Source of the DNA: Acorus gramineus
Taxonomy: Eukaryota; Streptophyta; Magnoliopsida; Acorales; Acoraceae
Assembly (NCBI GenBank): GCA_030737835.1
Contig: JAUJYN010000016.1
Coordinates: forward strand, 2,023,001-2,087,000
DNA length: 64,000 nt
Direction: 5' to 3'
The notes below the pieces were generated by a model. That model made no database searches, was not told the DNA's origin, and saw only the letters and a list, made by a program, of their open reading frames with translations. The translations under genes and the position numbers were made by a program. Positions within the stretch are counted from its first letter, which is position 1. Every line of letters starts with the position of its first letter. Positions 12,381 through 22,816 of this stretch are shown here, in pieces.

Positions 12381-13370
12381 ATGGATGGAAGGACTGTTAG
12401 GGCTGCATGGAGCCCAGAAATGAAAAAGCTGTTCATTGACTTATGCTTAGAACAAGTCAAATTAGGGTCGGCCTGGTTCAAATTTAAAAACATCAACATG
12501 GAAGAAGGTGATGGAAGAGTTTAATAACAAAAATATGACAAATTACGATCAGAGGCAATTCAAGAATTATTGGGACATGCTGAGGAAACAATGGAATGCC
12601 TGGAAGAAATTGATTTCCCTAACCGGCATAGGAGAGGTTGCCCCTGGACAAACAGTGCAGATGGACCAGGAGAGATGGGATGAGCAGATTAAGGTAATCG
12701 TTATTCATTGATAGGTTTGCTAATGCTTGGAAAATACATAATAAATGTTTAATTTTTGGGTGTACAGGCGAATCTCGAGGTGAAACAGTTCAAATACAAA
12801 CCCCTTCCCCATGTTGATGAGATGGAACAACTATTTGGGGGGGTCACGGCCACAGGAGAGCACCAATTCACTCCGGCCACTGGGGACTCCCTTCTTGATG
12901 ACATGGGTAACATTGCTTCCACGTCCCAGACGCCCTTCCCCACAGCATCCCCCTCGAGTATTCCAGAAACCCCAATGCCTGACCCTGTTCCCGTTGAGTC
13001 TGAGGACAATTTGAATGAACCCATATCCTCAATGAGACGCAAACGCCATTGTCAACCCAGGTCGAAGAGGTCTTCAGTTTCTCAGGACTTTGTGGAGAAG
13101 ATTGATGGAGTGCTTGATCGGATTGCAGCCTCCGCTACCAGCCAGGCCAGCGCGCAAGCTCATGGTGCGCATGCTCACTATGTACCACCCCCACCCACAA
13201 CCGAAGAATGTTTTGCGTCACTCCAACAGATGCCTGAGATTGACCCAGATGGTGAGCTCTATGTGCTCGCCCTTCGCTTCTTTTTGGTTGATGAGCAGCG
13301 CAGGATTTGGATGCTGGAGAACAGACCCAGTGCGAGGATTGCATTACTGCGTTCAGTGTTCAATAAATAG
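12381..13370 (+). pseudogene. Myb/SANT-like domain protein (Harbinger ORF1 type), single frameshift
   Basis: Two coding exons, 12381-12693 and 12768-13370, joined by a phase-0 gt/ag intron. The N-terminus (AWSPEMKKLFIDLCLEQV, then a W in WKKVMEEFN, KNYWDMLRKQWNAWK) is the Myb/SANT-like DNA-binding fold of plant Harbinger ORF1 and L10-interacting-Myb-type proteins. A Pro/Ser/Thr linker follows, then a basic patch (MRRKRHCQPRSKR) and a C-terminal EDPDG-like helical region ending LRSVFNK. The A-run at 12486-12490 has one base too many, so the reading from ATG 12381 stops after 47 codons while the homologous frame continues intact from 12487. In the family the protein binds TIRs and brings transposase to them. 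It is otherwise well preserved, so the lesion is recent or a sequencing error. Confidence 0.75.
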
Positions 13371-13419
13371 GTGTCCCTATGTGTTGTTTCATGTATGTGT
13401 ATGTCTGGTACTTTGATAA

Positions 13420-13650
13420 TGTGTGGATGATTATGTTTTCATTTATGTTTAGGTTAATGTATGGAGGATTATGTTTATGTTTAGCTTCATGTATGGATGA
13501 TTTTGTTGGCATTTATGTTTAGGTTAATGTATGGATGAACTAGTTTATGTTTAGCTTAATGTATGGATGATTACGTTGGCATTTATGTTTAGGTTAATGT
13601 ATGGATGTTTATATTTATGTTTAGCTTCATGTATGGATGATAATGTTTAG
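13420..13650. repeat. Minisatellite 3' of the Myb/SANT-like gene
   Basis: Alternating units built from atttatgtttaggttaatg and tatggatgatt recur with a composite period near 70 bp (gttggc at 13505 and 13575). About three composite copies lie directly after the stop codon, probably in the 3' UTR. Confidence 0.75.
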
Positions 13651-13818
13651 CTAGACATGTGGGGAAATGATTCCGACTGTTCATGTAGGGAAGAAGTCCA
13701 CTTTTTCATGTAGGGACGATTATGCGTTTGACTTTGGTTCAGGAAGGGCAATTATGTTATTTGAATGAAAAATCTAATGGATTCTACTGCTATGTTTTTG
13801 TTTATGTGTGTTTTAGGA

Positions 13819-14085
13819 ATGGATCCTGAACATGAGATCCTAGTTATTATGGTGATATATTTCATACATGATCATCTGGATCAAGATTGGGCACGAAGAG
13901 TAGTTCATGATTCTAAGATGGGAGAGTTTCAAGATAACTAATCGCAAATCCTTAGGAAGGTGGAGAAGGACAATGCAGGACCACGGCCAACGGGTTTAAT
14001 GATTTTCGGATGTTGTGCATGCTTTTGTATAATGTTGTTGGTGTTTGTTATCTTTGTTTTGCTTTTAATCCTAGCTATCAAGTAA
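13819..14085 (+). pseudogene. Small ORF with hydrophobic tail, one in-frame stop
   Basis: ATG 13819 opens 40 codons beginning MDPEHEILVIMVIYFIHDHL and stops at TAA 13939. The same frame then stays open for 47 codons to TAA 14083, ending in a strongly hydrophobic Cys/Val/Leu-rich segment and AIK. An acceptor-like ttttag lies three bases before the ATG. Its position inside the TIR element, after ORF1, is where a transposase gene would start, so it may be an unrelated small gene or an ORF2 leftover. I do not recognise the protein. Confidence 0.3.
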
Positions 14086-14847
14086 ATGTAGAAGTTCCAT
14101 TAGCCCACAGATGTCTGTAACATTATAAACATCTCTATGGAGCAGTCACTTTTGTAACAAATTTGAAAAAACTATGTCATCTGTGAGAGTGTTGAAATCT
14201 GAATAGTACTGCTTATTATGTCAGACTAATGAAATTATTAGATTGACTATTACTTGTCTATGTGGATTTTTTTTTGTTAAAATGAAACATTTCTATGTTT
14301 TCAGTTCTGTAGAATTTATGTACCTGTCAAACTCTTACAACAGAGGCCCATCAATATTTTTTGAAGTCCTCTTTTTTAATTTTAATGATGGCATTTGGAT
14401 GTGTTTGTAGTCCAATTAAGGAGTCTTTGCAATCCTATGAGATAGGTGGAAATATATTAAATATCAGAGTTTTCAACGGATTAAACAAACAATCTATTGT
14501 TTTTCAACATGTGGGTATCCAGGCGCTATATTGTTTTGGCTCTTCAAAGGGTATTAGTAGTTGATGTATTTTTAACATGTTAAAAAAGAATAATCTTTAG
14601 TATCTCCAAAAAAACATGTTTTTTCCATTTCAACCAAACATCAAAATAACATTCAGCACTTATAAAATAGACCAAAATACCCTTCCAATAAGCACATATG
14701 TCAAGTGGTTAACCAAACACACTTATCTAAAATATTGCTTAATATTTTCCGCTAAACCAAACACTTTTTTTCCTGAACTCTTAAAAATTATCATCACAAC
14801 CTCTTTCTGCACTTATTAATCAGTACTTAAAATCCGCTTTCCGCCGC
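14086..14847. other. 3' subterminal region of the Harbinger-like element
   Basis: AT-rich, with no gene seen. Near the end the words gtttggtt, attaagc and ttattaatc-like strings recur in the orientation expected for subterminal repeats that mirror the left end. Confidence 0.35.
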
Positions 14848-14904
14848 TGCCAAACACCACCTTAAGTGTTATATGTGAAGGTACAATGTTGACGTTTTGG
14901 ATGG

Positions 14905-15065
14905 TCAAGTCTAGGGGTGGCCAAACAACCCGTAGTTTGGAAATTTTTGGATCTAAACCTAGCCCAACTCGAGCTCGGACCTTCCATAGGGTCGGGCTTG
15001 GGCCTTGGGAAAAAAATCCAAAGCCTGCCTGTAGGCCCGACCAAAGGCCCTAAGAGTTTTTTTTA
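14905..15065. repeat. Fragment with taggggtggc / gggcc words (non-autonomous DNA element type)
   Basis: ctaggggtggccaaa, cgggcttgggcctt and ggcccgaccaaaggccc resemble a common class of short plant hAT-like non-autonomous repeats that begin taggggtggc and are rich in gggccc. No second terminus or TSD was found, so the class is tentative. Confidence 0.3.
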
Positions 15066-15401
15066 AAACCCTTCCCAATAGTTATTTTTTGAAACTCTCT
15101 CCAACGACTACTTTTTTAAATTTGATGGATTCCACCGAGGGCTATATTAAGATATTCCAAATGTGGTGAGGTTTTCAATGTTTAAGGTTCTTAATAAATT
15201 TTAATCATCCATCAAATTCAAAATTCAAATATAAATTCAAATTTATGTGTGAGGTTTTCAATGTATGAGGTTCCCAATAAATTTCAATCAAAACAAAAAA
15301 TATTCGAAACTCCACCACATTGGGAATCGTTGGAGAATATTAAAATAAAAAAATTCAATTGCAATTTAAATTTCAAAATTCACAAAAACACTATAAATAT
15401 C

Positions 15402-17195
15402 TGTTATATATGTGTCACTTTTTAGCTTATTGGTCACATTTGGGTCATTTCTAGCCATTTTCTATTTTTTTTTCGATCGGAACCGCTAAAATTTTAGACT
15501 TTTAGCTATCTGCATGAGTTTGAGTACTCCGATTGAAAATCTAACTGCATATTATGGGTCCTGGTACCATTTAGTACTACTCATAAAAATTTCATCGAAT
15601 TCCAGTAACGTTTTAAAAATTATGCAGTTCCGAATCGTATTCGAGTTTCGGTCTGGTTTGTTTGGTAGAATAGTGTTGGGATATTTTGGTGGTTATGGTC
15701 ACCTTGGGTAACCTCACCCCCTCTTGCTTAATGGTTAAGAAACCATTTATTATTTTTGGTGTGTGTGAGTGAGATTAGCTTAAAGTTCACCACCCCCCTT
15801 TTCCCTTCTCATCACCCACCCCCCCATTGGAGAAAAAATACTCTCACCCCCTCTCACGCCTCCCTCTCCCTCTCTTGATTGTGCGTGAGTGTTTTGAAGG
15901 AAAAGAAGGAGAAGAAGAAGCACAAGAAGAGGAGTAGTGAAGGAGAAGGGACACACAAATGTGTGTATGTGTGTTGTTGTAGTGGTTATTGATTCCCTTC
16001 TCTTAGGCTCCCTCCCATGCTCCCTTTTACCTCTGATTTTCAGCCAAGTAAGGCTTGTGGAGTGGCTGAGGAGGTGGTGGTGTTGGTGGTGACGATTGCG
16101 GTGGTTTTGGTGCGCCAAGAGCACCCGAATACCTCCCCTTTTCTTTCCCCTCCTTTGGTAAGCTCTCCTCCTCCCTTATCTTTGTTTTAATGGTTGTTAG
16201 GGCTGTTAGGGTGATCAAGCATGCTAAGTAAGTGGGATAGGGTATGTGTGAGGGCAGTGGAGAGGATGGGAGAGGTCTGGGCGCGCGCGCGGGGCTATCC
16301 GCGCACGTGTGCGCGCAGACGCGCGCGTAGAGGGGTGCTGGCGCGCGCAGTCGGGCGCGTGAGCGTGCGCGCGGGAGTTGGCGCTGGCGCGCAGTGCGCG
16401 CGAGTACGCGCGGGCGGGACGCGCATTGCGCGCGCACGCAACAACGCGTCTGGACGCGCGGTTCGGCATGCGGCAATGCGCAGGGGGTGCGGGGGTGCGT
16501 ATGCGCGTGCTTATGCGTGCGTACACGTGCGGGGGCAACGCGTGTGGCTGCCCGAGGGTTCGGGTAGGTGTCGGGGCACTCGGACTTGCGTGCGTACGTG
16601 CGTACTCGCATGCGTGCGAGCCCGTTTGTGTGCTTGTCCGAGTCTTTGGCATTTATAGTAAATTCAATGTATAATTATGTAGTTATACTCACCATATTGA
16701 ATGCCCTTGTCTTGCAGATCTTGGCGAACGGTCACGCAACGACTTGGGTTGCGGTGAGTGGGTCGATCTAACCCAGTAGAGAGGCGTTCGATGCACGTAG
16801 ATGTGCATTGCCCTCCCCTGGGACATCATAACTGCATATTAACCATATTTGCATGTATATATTATTATTGGGCTTGCTAGGTTGCATCCATGCCATGTTA
16901 GACCTAACATGTTAGGGTTATACATCCTAGTATCATGTGTAGGGACCAATGCTTGTTTATGCATCATGTCCCATGTTAGGATAACATTTGATTCCTACAT
17001 GTACCCCGACCTTGCCTAAGTATACCCTTAGCTATCTATGAAAAGCATAAGTGTAAGCATGCCTTAGAAAATATTATAACCTTGTTATTATATTATTTAA
17101 ATGCTTCCATGATGAATATTTATTATCCATGTTATATGCTTAAGTTGAGCCTTAAATCTTGCCTAATGAGTTTAGGCAAGTGTATGACCACTTAT
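15402..17195 (+). repeat. Family-B long LTR copy B1 (5' part, truncated)
   Basis: It starts tgttatatatgtgtcac, as at 62003. Shared landmarks follow in order: tttcgatcggaaccgct (15470), ctaactgcatattatg, a CT-rich leader, a (CG)-rich block (16280-16650), cttgcagatc (16711), gagtgggt and a gaggcgtt word. The copy is cut at 17195, where an opposite-oriented B copy begins. Open frames inside the CG-rich block are low-complexity and not genes. Confidence 0.6.
16280..16655. repeat. CpG-rich alternating gcgcgc block in LTR copy B1
   Basis: Extremely GC-rich, with many gcgcgcg runs and gtgcgt/cgtgcg words against an AT-rich background. Equivalent blocks lie at 18740-19230 (inverted) and 62780-63480. 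Its open frames on both strands are Arg/Ala-rich artefacts of composition. Confidence 0.7.
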
Positions 17196-19229
17196 TGTCA
17201 CGCCCCGGGGAGGCCGTCCCCGGGACGCGGCAAGTGTATACATGATATCAGCAGTCTATACAGGAGATCAATAAAATACTCTAAACAACAACTGAAATGA
17301 CAACACAGATGAAAGCAAAGCTGACATGATATATACACAGATAGCGGAAGCTAAAAGACTGAGTCTGTAATCCAAAAACATACTACAGACTCGATACATA
17401 ATCAAATGTCCTGTGAGAGCCAATATACACACATACATCCAAATACAATCCAAACTGGGTGCCCAAGCACGGAAATATATACATACAATCAAAAAGGATG
17501 CTGATGGCCTCTAAAACTCACGGGACGTGGCGCTACTCCGCTACTGGTGCAGTCTCTCGTGGAGCTCCTCCTTCAAGTCCGCCTCAGTAATCACTGGAGA
17601 AAATATTATGCGAGGGGTGAGCCACACGCTCAGTGAATAGCACAACCCATGCATCACAATTCATATTAACAACAAATAATCAATAAAAGCCTCAAAGTGG
17701 CAGGAACTACACAAATCCAGTGGGTCGCTACATCGCCGACCCACCACACCCTCACCCTCACCCCTCAATAGGTGACATAGGATATTGGGACTAAACAATC
17801 CAGTAGGTTGCTACATCGCCGACCCACCACACCCTCACCCTCACCCTCACCCCTCAATATGGTGACATAGGATATTGGGACTGACTAGGCTGTTGGTCAC
17901 CCTTGGTCCACCGATAGTCTCTCCTCCACTCCATAGGCCGCTTGGCCACTCCCACATTCAGCACAGTCCGTCCCAAATCAGGAGGTGCCTACTGATGGGA
18001 GCCCTCCACGGGACGGCCTTTCTAACGCTGGGGCAGTCTCTACACGGATCCAACAAAGGGAATAGAACAGCCTATCCATACGCATATGATCCACTCGGAT
18101 CCGCCAACAACACATCTCAACAACTCTAATGCCTTGAATTCTTCAGAATTCCTCCAGGGCGCATAACCAAGATGCGGGGAACATATAAGATAATAATGAG
18201 GAAAAGAAACCTTGGGAGGGCAACTTGAGGTCCCGATATAGGACATCCCGACAACCAAACAAGGAACACGGAGTACCCTAGCCTGGGTCTCATTGTTGAC
18301 CTCGCAAGGCCCCCTTAATATTCCCCAGGGCATGCTAAAAAAACATAGTTCGCATTTAATTTAATAAATCAAACTAATAGGACACATGCATAGATCGAGG
18401 CTTCCTAGCATGAGAGCAGGGTGACAGGATGCATGGCTCTTACACATATCCTAAGGGTGCAAGTCCCTAACATACAAGGTCTAGGGTGGCATGCATTCTA
18501 CACATTAATCATGCTTGCATAGATTACATATTAACAAGTTAATATTAACTATGGTGCCCCAGGGGAGGGCGGTATACGCCCAAGTGCATATAGCGCCTCC
18601 CAACTGGGTTGGGTTGTCCCACTCACCAATATCCGGGTCGTCGCGCGACCGTCTGTCAAAATCTGCAAGACAGGGTAATCAAACTCGGTGAGTAAAATAC
18701 ATAAATAAATCCAAAAATACTCTAAAAATACACAACACTCAGGGAAACGTACATACGGCCCGTACGCACGCGAGCCCGAGCACCCCGACTCACTCCCGAA
18801 CCCCCGGGCAGCCGTACGCACGGCCACCCACCCCGGGCGCACAGCCGAGCCCCGGCCCGCGCGCCCAGACGCACTGCCGAGCCCAGCCCGCACGCCCGGA
18901 CACTCTGCCGAGCCCAGCCAGCACGCCCGGACACCCTGCCGAGTCCCCCCGCGCGCACACCCGCACGCCCGGACACCCTGCCGAGTCCCCCCGTGCGCAC
19001 ACCCGCACGCCCTGCGCCCCAGCACCTCACCCCGCGTGCACCCCGCGCGCACCACCGGCTCGCCTCACCGAGCGCGCACAACACGCCTGCGCCTCTGCGC
19101 AGCGCTCCGCGCGCACGCCCCCCGCACGGCGCCCTGCGCGCAACATCCGCACGCGGTCCCCTGCGCACGCCCGCACTGCGCCTCTGCGCAGCGCCCCGAG
19201 CGCACGCCCGCTCACGGCGCCCAGCGCAG
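17196..19229 (-). repeat. Family-B long LTR copy B2 (3' part)
   Basis: In plus coordinates it begins tgtcacgccccgggg, the inverted LTR terminus. Reading leftwards on its own strand come a CG-rich block, gatttt-cagac and cccactc words (18545-18670), ggtcaacaatgagaccc (18290-18310, matching 63955-63970), a tract of ctcaccctcaccc (17750-17850), and the gctcacccctcgca word (about 17610-17640). No coding sequence. Confidence 0.6.
18740..19229. repeat. CpG-rich block with about 31-35 bp tandem units in LTR copy B2
   Basis: Units sharing gcacgcccggacac and ctgccgag repeat three to four times at 18890-19010, followed by cgcgcacgccc-rich sequence. It is homologous in position to the CG-rich block of the plus-oriented copies. 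Confidence 0.65.
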
Positions 19230-20249
19230 TGTCACGCCCCAGGGCCGGCCGTCCCCGGGATGCGGCAAGTGTATATATAATATCAGAATCTACACAGGAG
19301 GTCAATAATATATCATACACAACAACCAGAATGACACACAGACAACAAAGAGGCTGACATGATATATACACCAATTGCGGAAGCAAAAGACTGAATCTGT
19401 AAATAAACATACTACAGACTCGATACTCAATCATCTGTCCTGTGAGAGCCAATATACACCAATACAACTGAATATATACAGACGCGTGCCAAGCACGGAA
19501 ATAAAATACATACAGCCAAGAAGGGATGCTGATAACCTCTGGCACTCGCGGAACGTGGCGCTGCTCCGCTACTGAAGGAATCCCTCAGAAAGCTCCAACT
19601 GCTGCTCCGGCTCCAGCTCAGGCTCAGTGGCAACTGGGGAAAAACATATGCGAGGGGTGAGCCACACGCTCAGTGAACAGCACAACCCATGCATCACAGA
19701 CAATATTGACCACTATCCAGATCTTAATAATCCACAATCTCTTATTAACAACCACAAAATGGTAACAAATACTCAACTAGTGGGTCGCTCAATCGCCAAC
19801 CCACTACACCCTCACCCTCACCCTTCAATGGGTGACATAGGATTTTGGGACTGATAATCATCCAATCTCTCCAAAAGTCCTATGTCACCTCTAAAGGGTG
19901 AGGGTGAGGATGAGGTGAAGACACGTCGCCGCATGACCCATTCGTTGTTCGCCCGTTCCCAAAGTGGTTGAGTCCGGTTGCGTACCGATGTTTAAAGACA
20001 TCGATGAGCGGTTGTCTCGATGTAGATGATCCAGTAGTGTTGTGTAGACCAGTAATTCTCAGTCTCTTCGACCAACGGTATGGTCTCTCCCCAAAAGTCC
20101 CAAGAGTCTTCCTCCGGGAGTGAGGGTGAGGGTGAGGTTGGTGATCCAGTAGAGTTGTGTAGATCTGTAATTCCACGTCTCTTCGACCAACGGTATGGTC
20201 TCTCCACAAAAGTCCCAAGAGTCTTCCTCCGAAAGTGACGGTGAGGGTG
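19230..20249 (-). repeat. Family-B long LTR copy B3
   Basis: It begins with the inverted terminus tgtcacgccccaggg directly after B2. It then repeats the landmarks gcggaagc, cctgtgagagcc, gcgaggggtgagccacac and the ctcaccctcacc tract. Towards the right it carries two copies of a block with accaacggtatggtctctcc and agtcccaagag (20070-20110, 20190-20225). It ends where a TRIM begins at about 20250. Confidence 0.55.
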
Positions 20250-20586
20250 AGGTTGGGCCTCTTGGGACTCTTGGGCCAGAGCCAGGCGTCACAATCACCC
20301 CTCCTAATAGGCCACATGTCCTCATGTGGGGCCACCCACACCCACCATTGTGTAATGGACAGGCTCTGATACCAATTGTAATGCCCCAAGCTTACACAGC
20401 AAGAAATTATCCGCTTTTCCCCTAAATGGGCTCACGGCTTTAAAACGCGTCTTGGTTGGTGTGTAAGAGCTGTGCTCACATATAAGCACAGACTATCTCC
20501 TCCCATTAGGTGATGTGGGACTAAACACCCTCACCCTCACCCAATCCATGGGCCTCTTGGGACTCTTGGGCCCAGAGATCTGGTAA
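20250..20586 (-). mobile_element. TRIM (miniature LTR retrotransposon), copy 1
   Basis: The minus strand reads LTR (20586-20377), PBS, short interior, polypurine tract, then the first ~40 bp of a second LTR (ending near 20250). The PBS tggtatcagagc at 20374-20363 matches the initiator-Met tRNA 3' end. The purine-rich tract at 20310-20294 precedes tgtgacgcctgg, the second LTR start. The LTR holds cccacatc and a tataagcac word and ends attaca. It has no coding capacity, as expected for TRIMs. The second LTR is truncated at a ctcaccctcacc tract shared with family B. Confidence 0.8.
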
Positions 20587-22806
20587 CGAATCCACAATAC
20601 CTTTTAATAGCCATCAGGGATCAGTTTGTAAATCGGATAGGGATCTGTCTGTAAATCGGATAAGGACCCAATTGTAAACCCGGAATACTTAAGGGGTCGT
20701 TCTGTAATTTTGGTAAAACTTCCTTTAAATAGCATGTTGGATTAGGGTTTTGCATCCAATTTTCATTAGGGTGGTGATGACCTAACCCTATCCCATTGAA
20801 TACCACAAGAGTTGATAATGGTTGGTGTTGTGACCAAGACCAATCTAAGGTGAGAAATCATTCTCTATTGATTTGGTTGTTTAGTGTTTTAATTTATTTT
20901 TGTTAGAAGATGATTGTGTCAATTGATTGTTTGGGGAAGAAGGTTGATGTATTAGGTTTAGGGTTTTAATTGATTTTAAATAGATGATTATTTGATTAGA
21001 TTTCAATGGATGTCGAAGGATTTTTAAGATCAAATTAGATTTATTGGTTTTGGGGATTAAATGATTATTTTCGGGTTGATTATATACTTTGACATTAAAT
21101 CGTGTTTTTGAGCTTGAAGAGATTGTTTTTGGGAAAAATGTATTTCACAAACAGAAAATTGATTTTGAAAAGATCTTTCCAACGAATCATGAACTGTCAA
21201 TTCGGAGTTACGGGTAGAAAGTTATGATTTTTCAAAGATTTCTGTGTAGTTTCTTAGAATTCAAATATTTAGCTTCATGACCAAGTTTGATGAATTTTAG
21301 AGATAAGAGATCCCAAATGGATGTTTAATGAGTATAATTTTATTTGTGGGTTTGATGATTTTATTGATCGCGGTGACTCAAATTGGATCTTAAATCAATT
21401 AATTTGGTTTAGTGGGATCAATGAATATTAATAGGATATTATTGTTATTTGGATGTAAATTGATTGGATTGAGTTATTTCAATCATTAATGTTGTAGTTG
21501 AGCCTTATTGGATTTGTCTAAATATTTATTCGAGGATTGATCGATTATGTGGGCCTTGAAATAAATGGATATTGATTATTGGATCATTGTAAGATATGAA
21601 CACTTTATTATTTATTTGGAGTTGGAATTTTTGTTAGGCCTTTGAGGTGAGTTGCAGATTGTAGGTCTATTTGGTATGGGCTTTTGGGATTAATGGGCCT
21701 AGTGTTGTTGTAAGTTGCTTGTTAGTTGTTTGTCATGATTGAATGATTTTCTGATATATTATTGCATAATTTTTATGCTAGGTTTTCCATGTGCGAGTGT
21801 GTGGTGTGTCATGCACATGTATCGGTTTGTATTGCGAGGACTAGAGGTGAGTGGATCTAGTATCCTATGTAGTTTTTGAAGGATTTTATCAATGACTTTG
21901 AAATGCTATTTTATGTATAAACTCGAGCATGTCATATTATATAGGCTGATGCCTTATTAAGTATTGTATTGAAATGTTATTATTTTGAAAAATGTGTTGA
22001 TTATGCATGCATCGCATTCGTCTAGGTGACGTAGCCTAGGTGGCATTAGTCTAGGTGACTATGGTTCAGAATGGACCCAAGTCTAGGTGACTTAGATCTA
22101 GGTGACATGTGTCTAGGTGACATGATTTCATGTGTGAAATCCTTGCGGCTAGGTGTTGTAGATGGCTAGGTGCCATGGGATATGGGCATGTGTGTCCATT
22201 GTATTCATACGCATCATATGTTTTGACTGGATCTTGAGACATGAATCTTGAAATGAGATTTCTATTAAGTTTTGGTTGATTGGAAAATTTACGATATTTG
22301 TAAATATCATTTATTTAAATATTGCAAATGGTTTCTTACGATATCTTATTAAAGATTATTATTTTGAGATATACTGTATTATTGGGACCTAAAGGTCCAT
22401 TCACTGAGCGCGTGGTAGCTCACCCCTCTTTTCCCAACCTTTCAGGTTTAAAGACTTAGATTGGTGGATCTCGTGTAGCTACGAACGAGATCGTGGGCGT
22501 TAGACGTGCTTGGTCGGAGGACTGATCAATTTCGTTTGACATGTAGTTCGCCCATCCTCCTAGTAACCATTTTGTACAAGTTGAATATATATTTTATGTG
22601 TAAGTTATATCCAGAGTACTTTGGAGTGTTGTGGAGATCTTTAATGTTATATTATTATTAAATATTGAAGTTTGTTTTAGTATTATTTTATTATATCTCT
22701 GGATTTAAGGAAAAGAAAAATAGAACTGTGAGATTTGAGGAAGAATTACGGTAATGCACCCGGATTTCTCTCTTCAAAACGGAGTCCTGGATTCAGGGGC
22801 GTTACA
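20587..22806 (+). repeat. Family-A long LTR copy A2
   Basis: It lies exactly between two inverted TRIM copies. It has a TATA-like cctttaaatag near 20720, then a long AT-rich leader, a cluster of ctaggtgac words (22018-22180), ctgagcgcgtggtagctcaccc (split here as ctgagc and gctcaccc), gtggatctcgtgtag, and the end gggggcgttaca at 22806. The next bases, gagtggta, look like the spacer and first five bases of a tggtatcagagc-type PBS, interrupted by the following TRIM. No gene seen. Confidence 0.6.
22018..22180. repeat. Direct repeats of ctaggtgac
   Basis: The word tctaggtgac or a close variant recurs about eight times with spacings of 10-25 bp. The equivalent place in LTR copy A1 (384-460) has ctgcgtgac repeats instead. 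Confidence 0.75.
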
Positions 22807-22816
22807 GAGTGGTAAT

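Larger units (their letters stand above)
9477..14865 (+). mobile_element. PIF/Harbinger-like DNA element carrying an ORF1-type gene
   Basis: The left end reads ttaaggtggtgtttggc and the right end (14848-14865) is its reverse complement, gccaaacaccaccttaa, giving 17-bp TIRs 5.4 kb apart. Both flanks are TTAA. PIF/Harbinger elements normally duplicate a 3-bp TWA target, so TTAA may be that target plus one TIR base; the exact border is ambiguous. The interior holds a TATA box, a 5' leader, a 2.3 kb leader intron and a Myb/SANT-like gene, the usual ORF1 partner of Harbinger transposases. I find no DDE transposase. The unit is therefore non-autonomous as it stands. Confidence 0.65.

Noticed and set aside
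16027-16658. Overlapping long open frames on both strands in the CG-rich block of LTR copy B1
   Set aside because: Arg/Ala-rich in every frame, on both strands, with no domain; stop codons are simply rare in CG-rich DNA and the frames are not kept in copies B2 and B7.
17700-17860. ctcaccctcaccc tracts as telomere-like repeats
   Set aside because: The unit is ccctca, not the plant telomere unit ccctaaa, and it belongs to the family-B LTR.
18549-19545. Several 90-170 codon frames in LTR copies B2 and B3
   Set aside because: They run across the CG-rich tandem units and across an LTR junction; no motif.
19880-20389. 169-codon minus-strand frame
   Set aside because: Crosses a family-B repeat into a TRIM and consists of repeated LTR words; not a gene.
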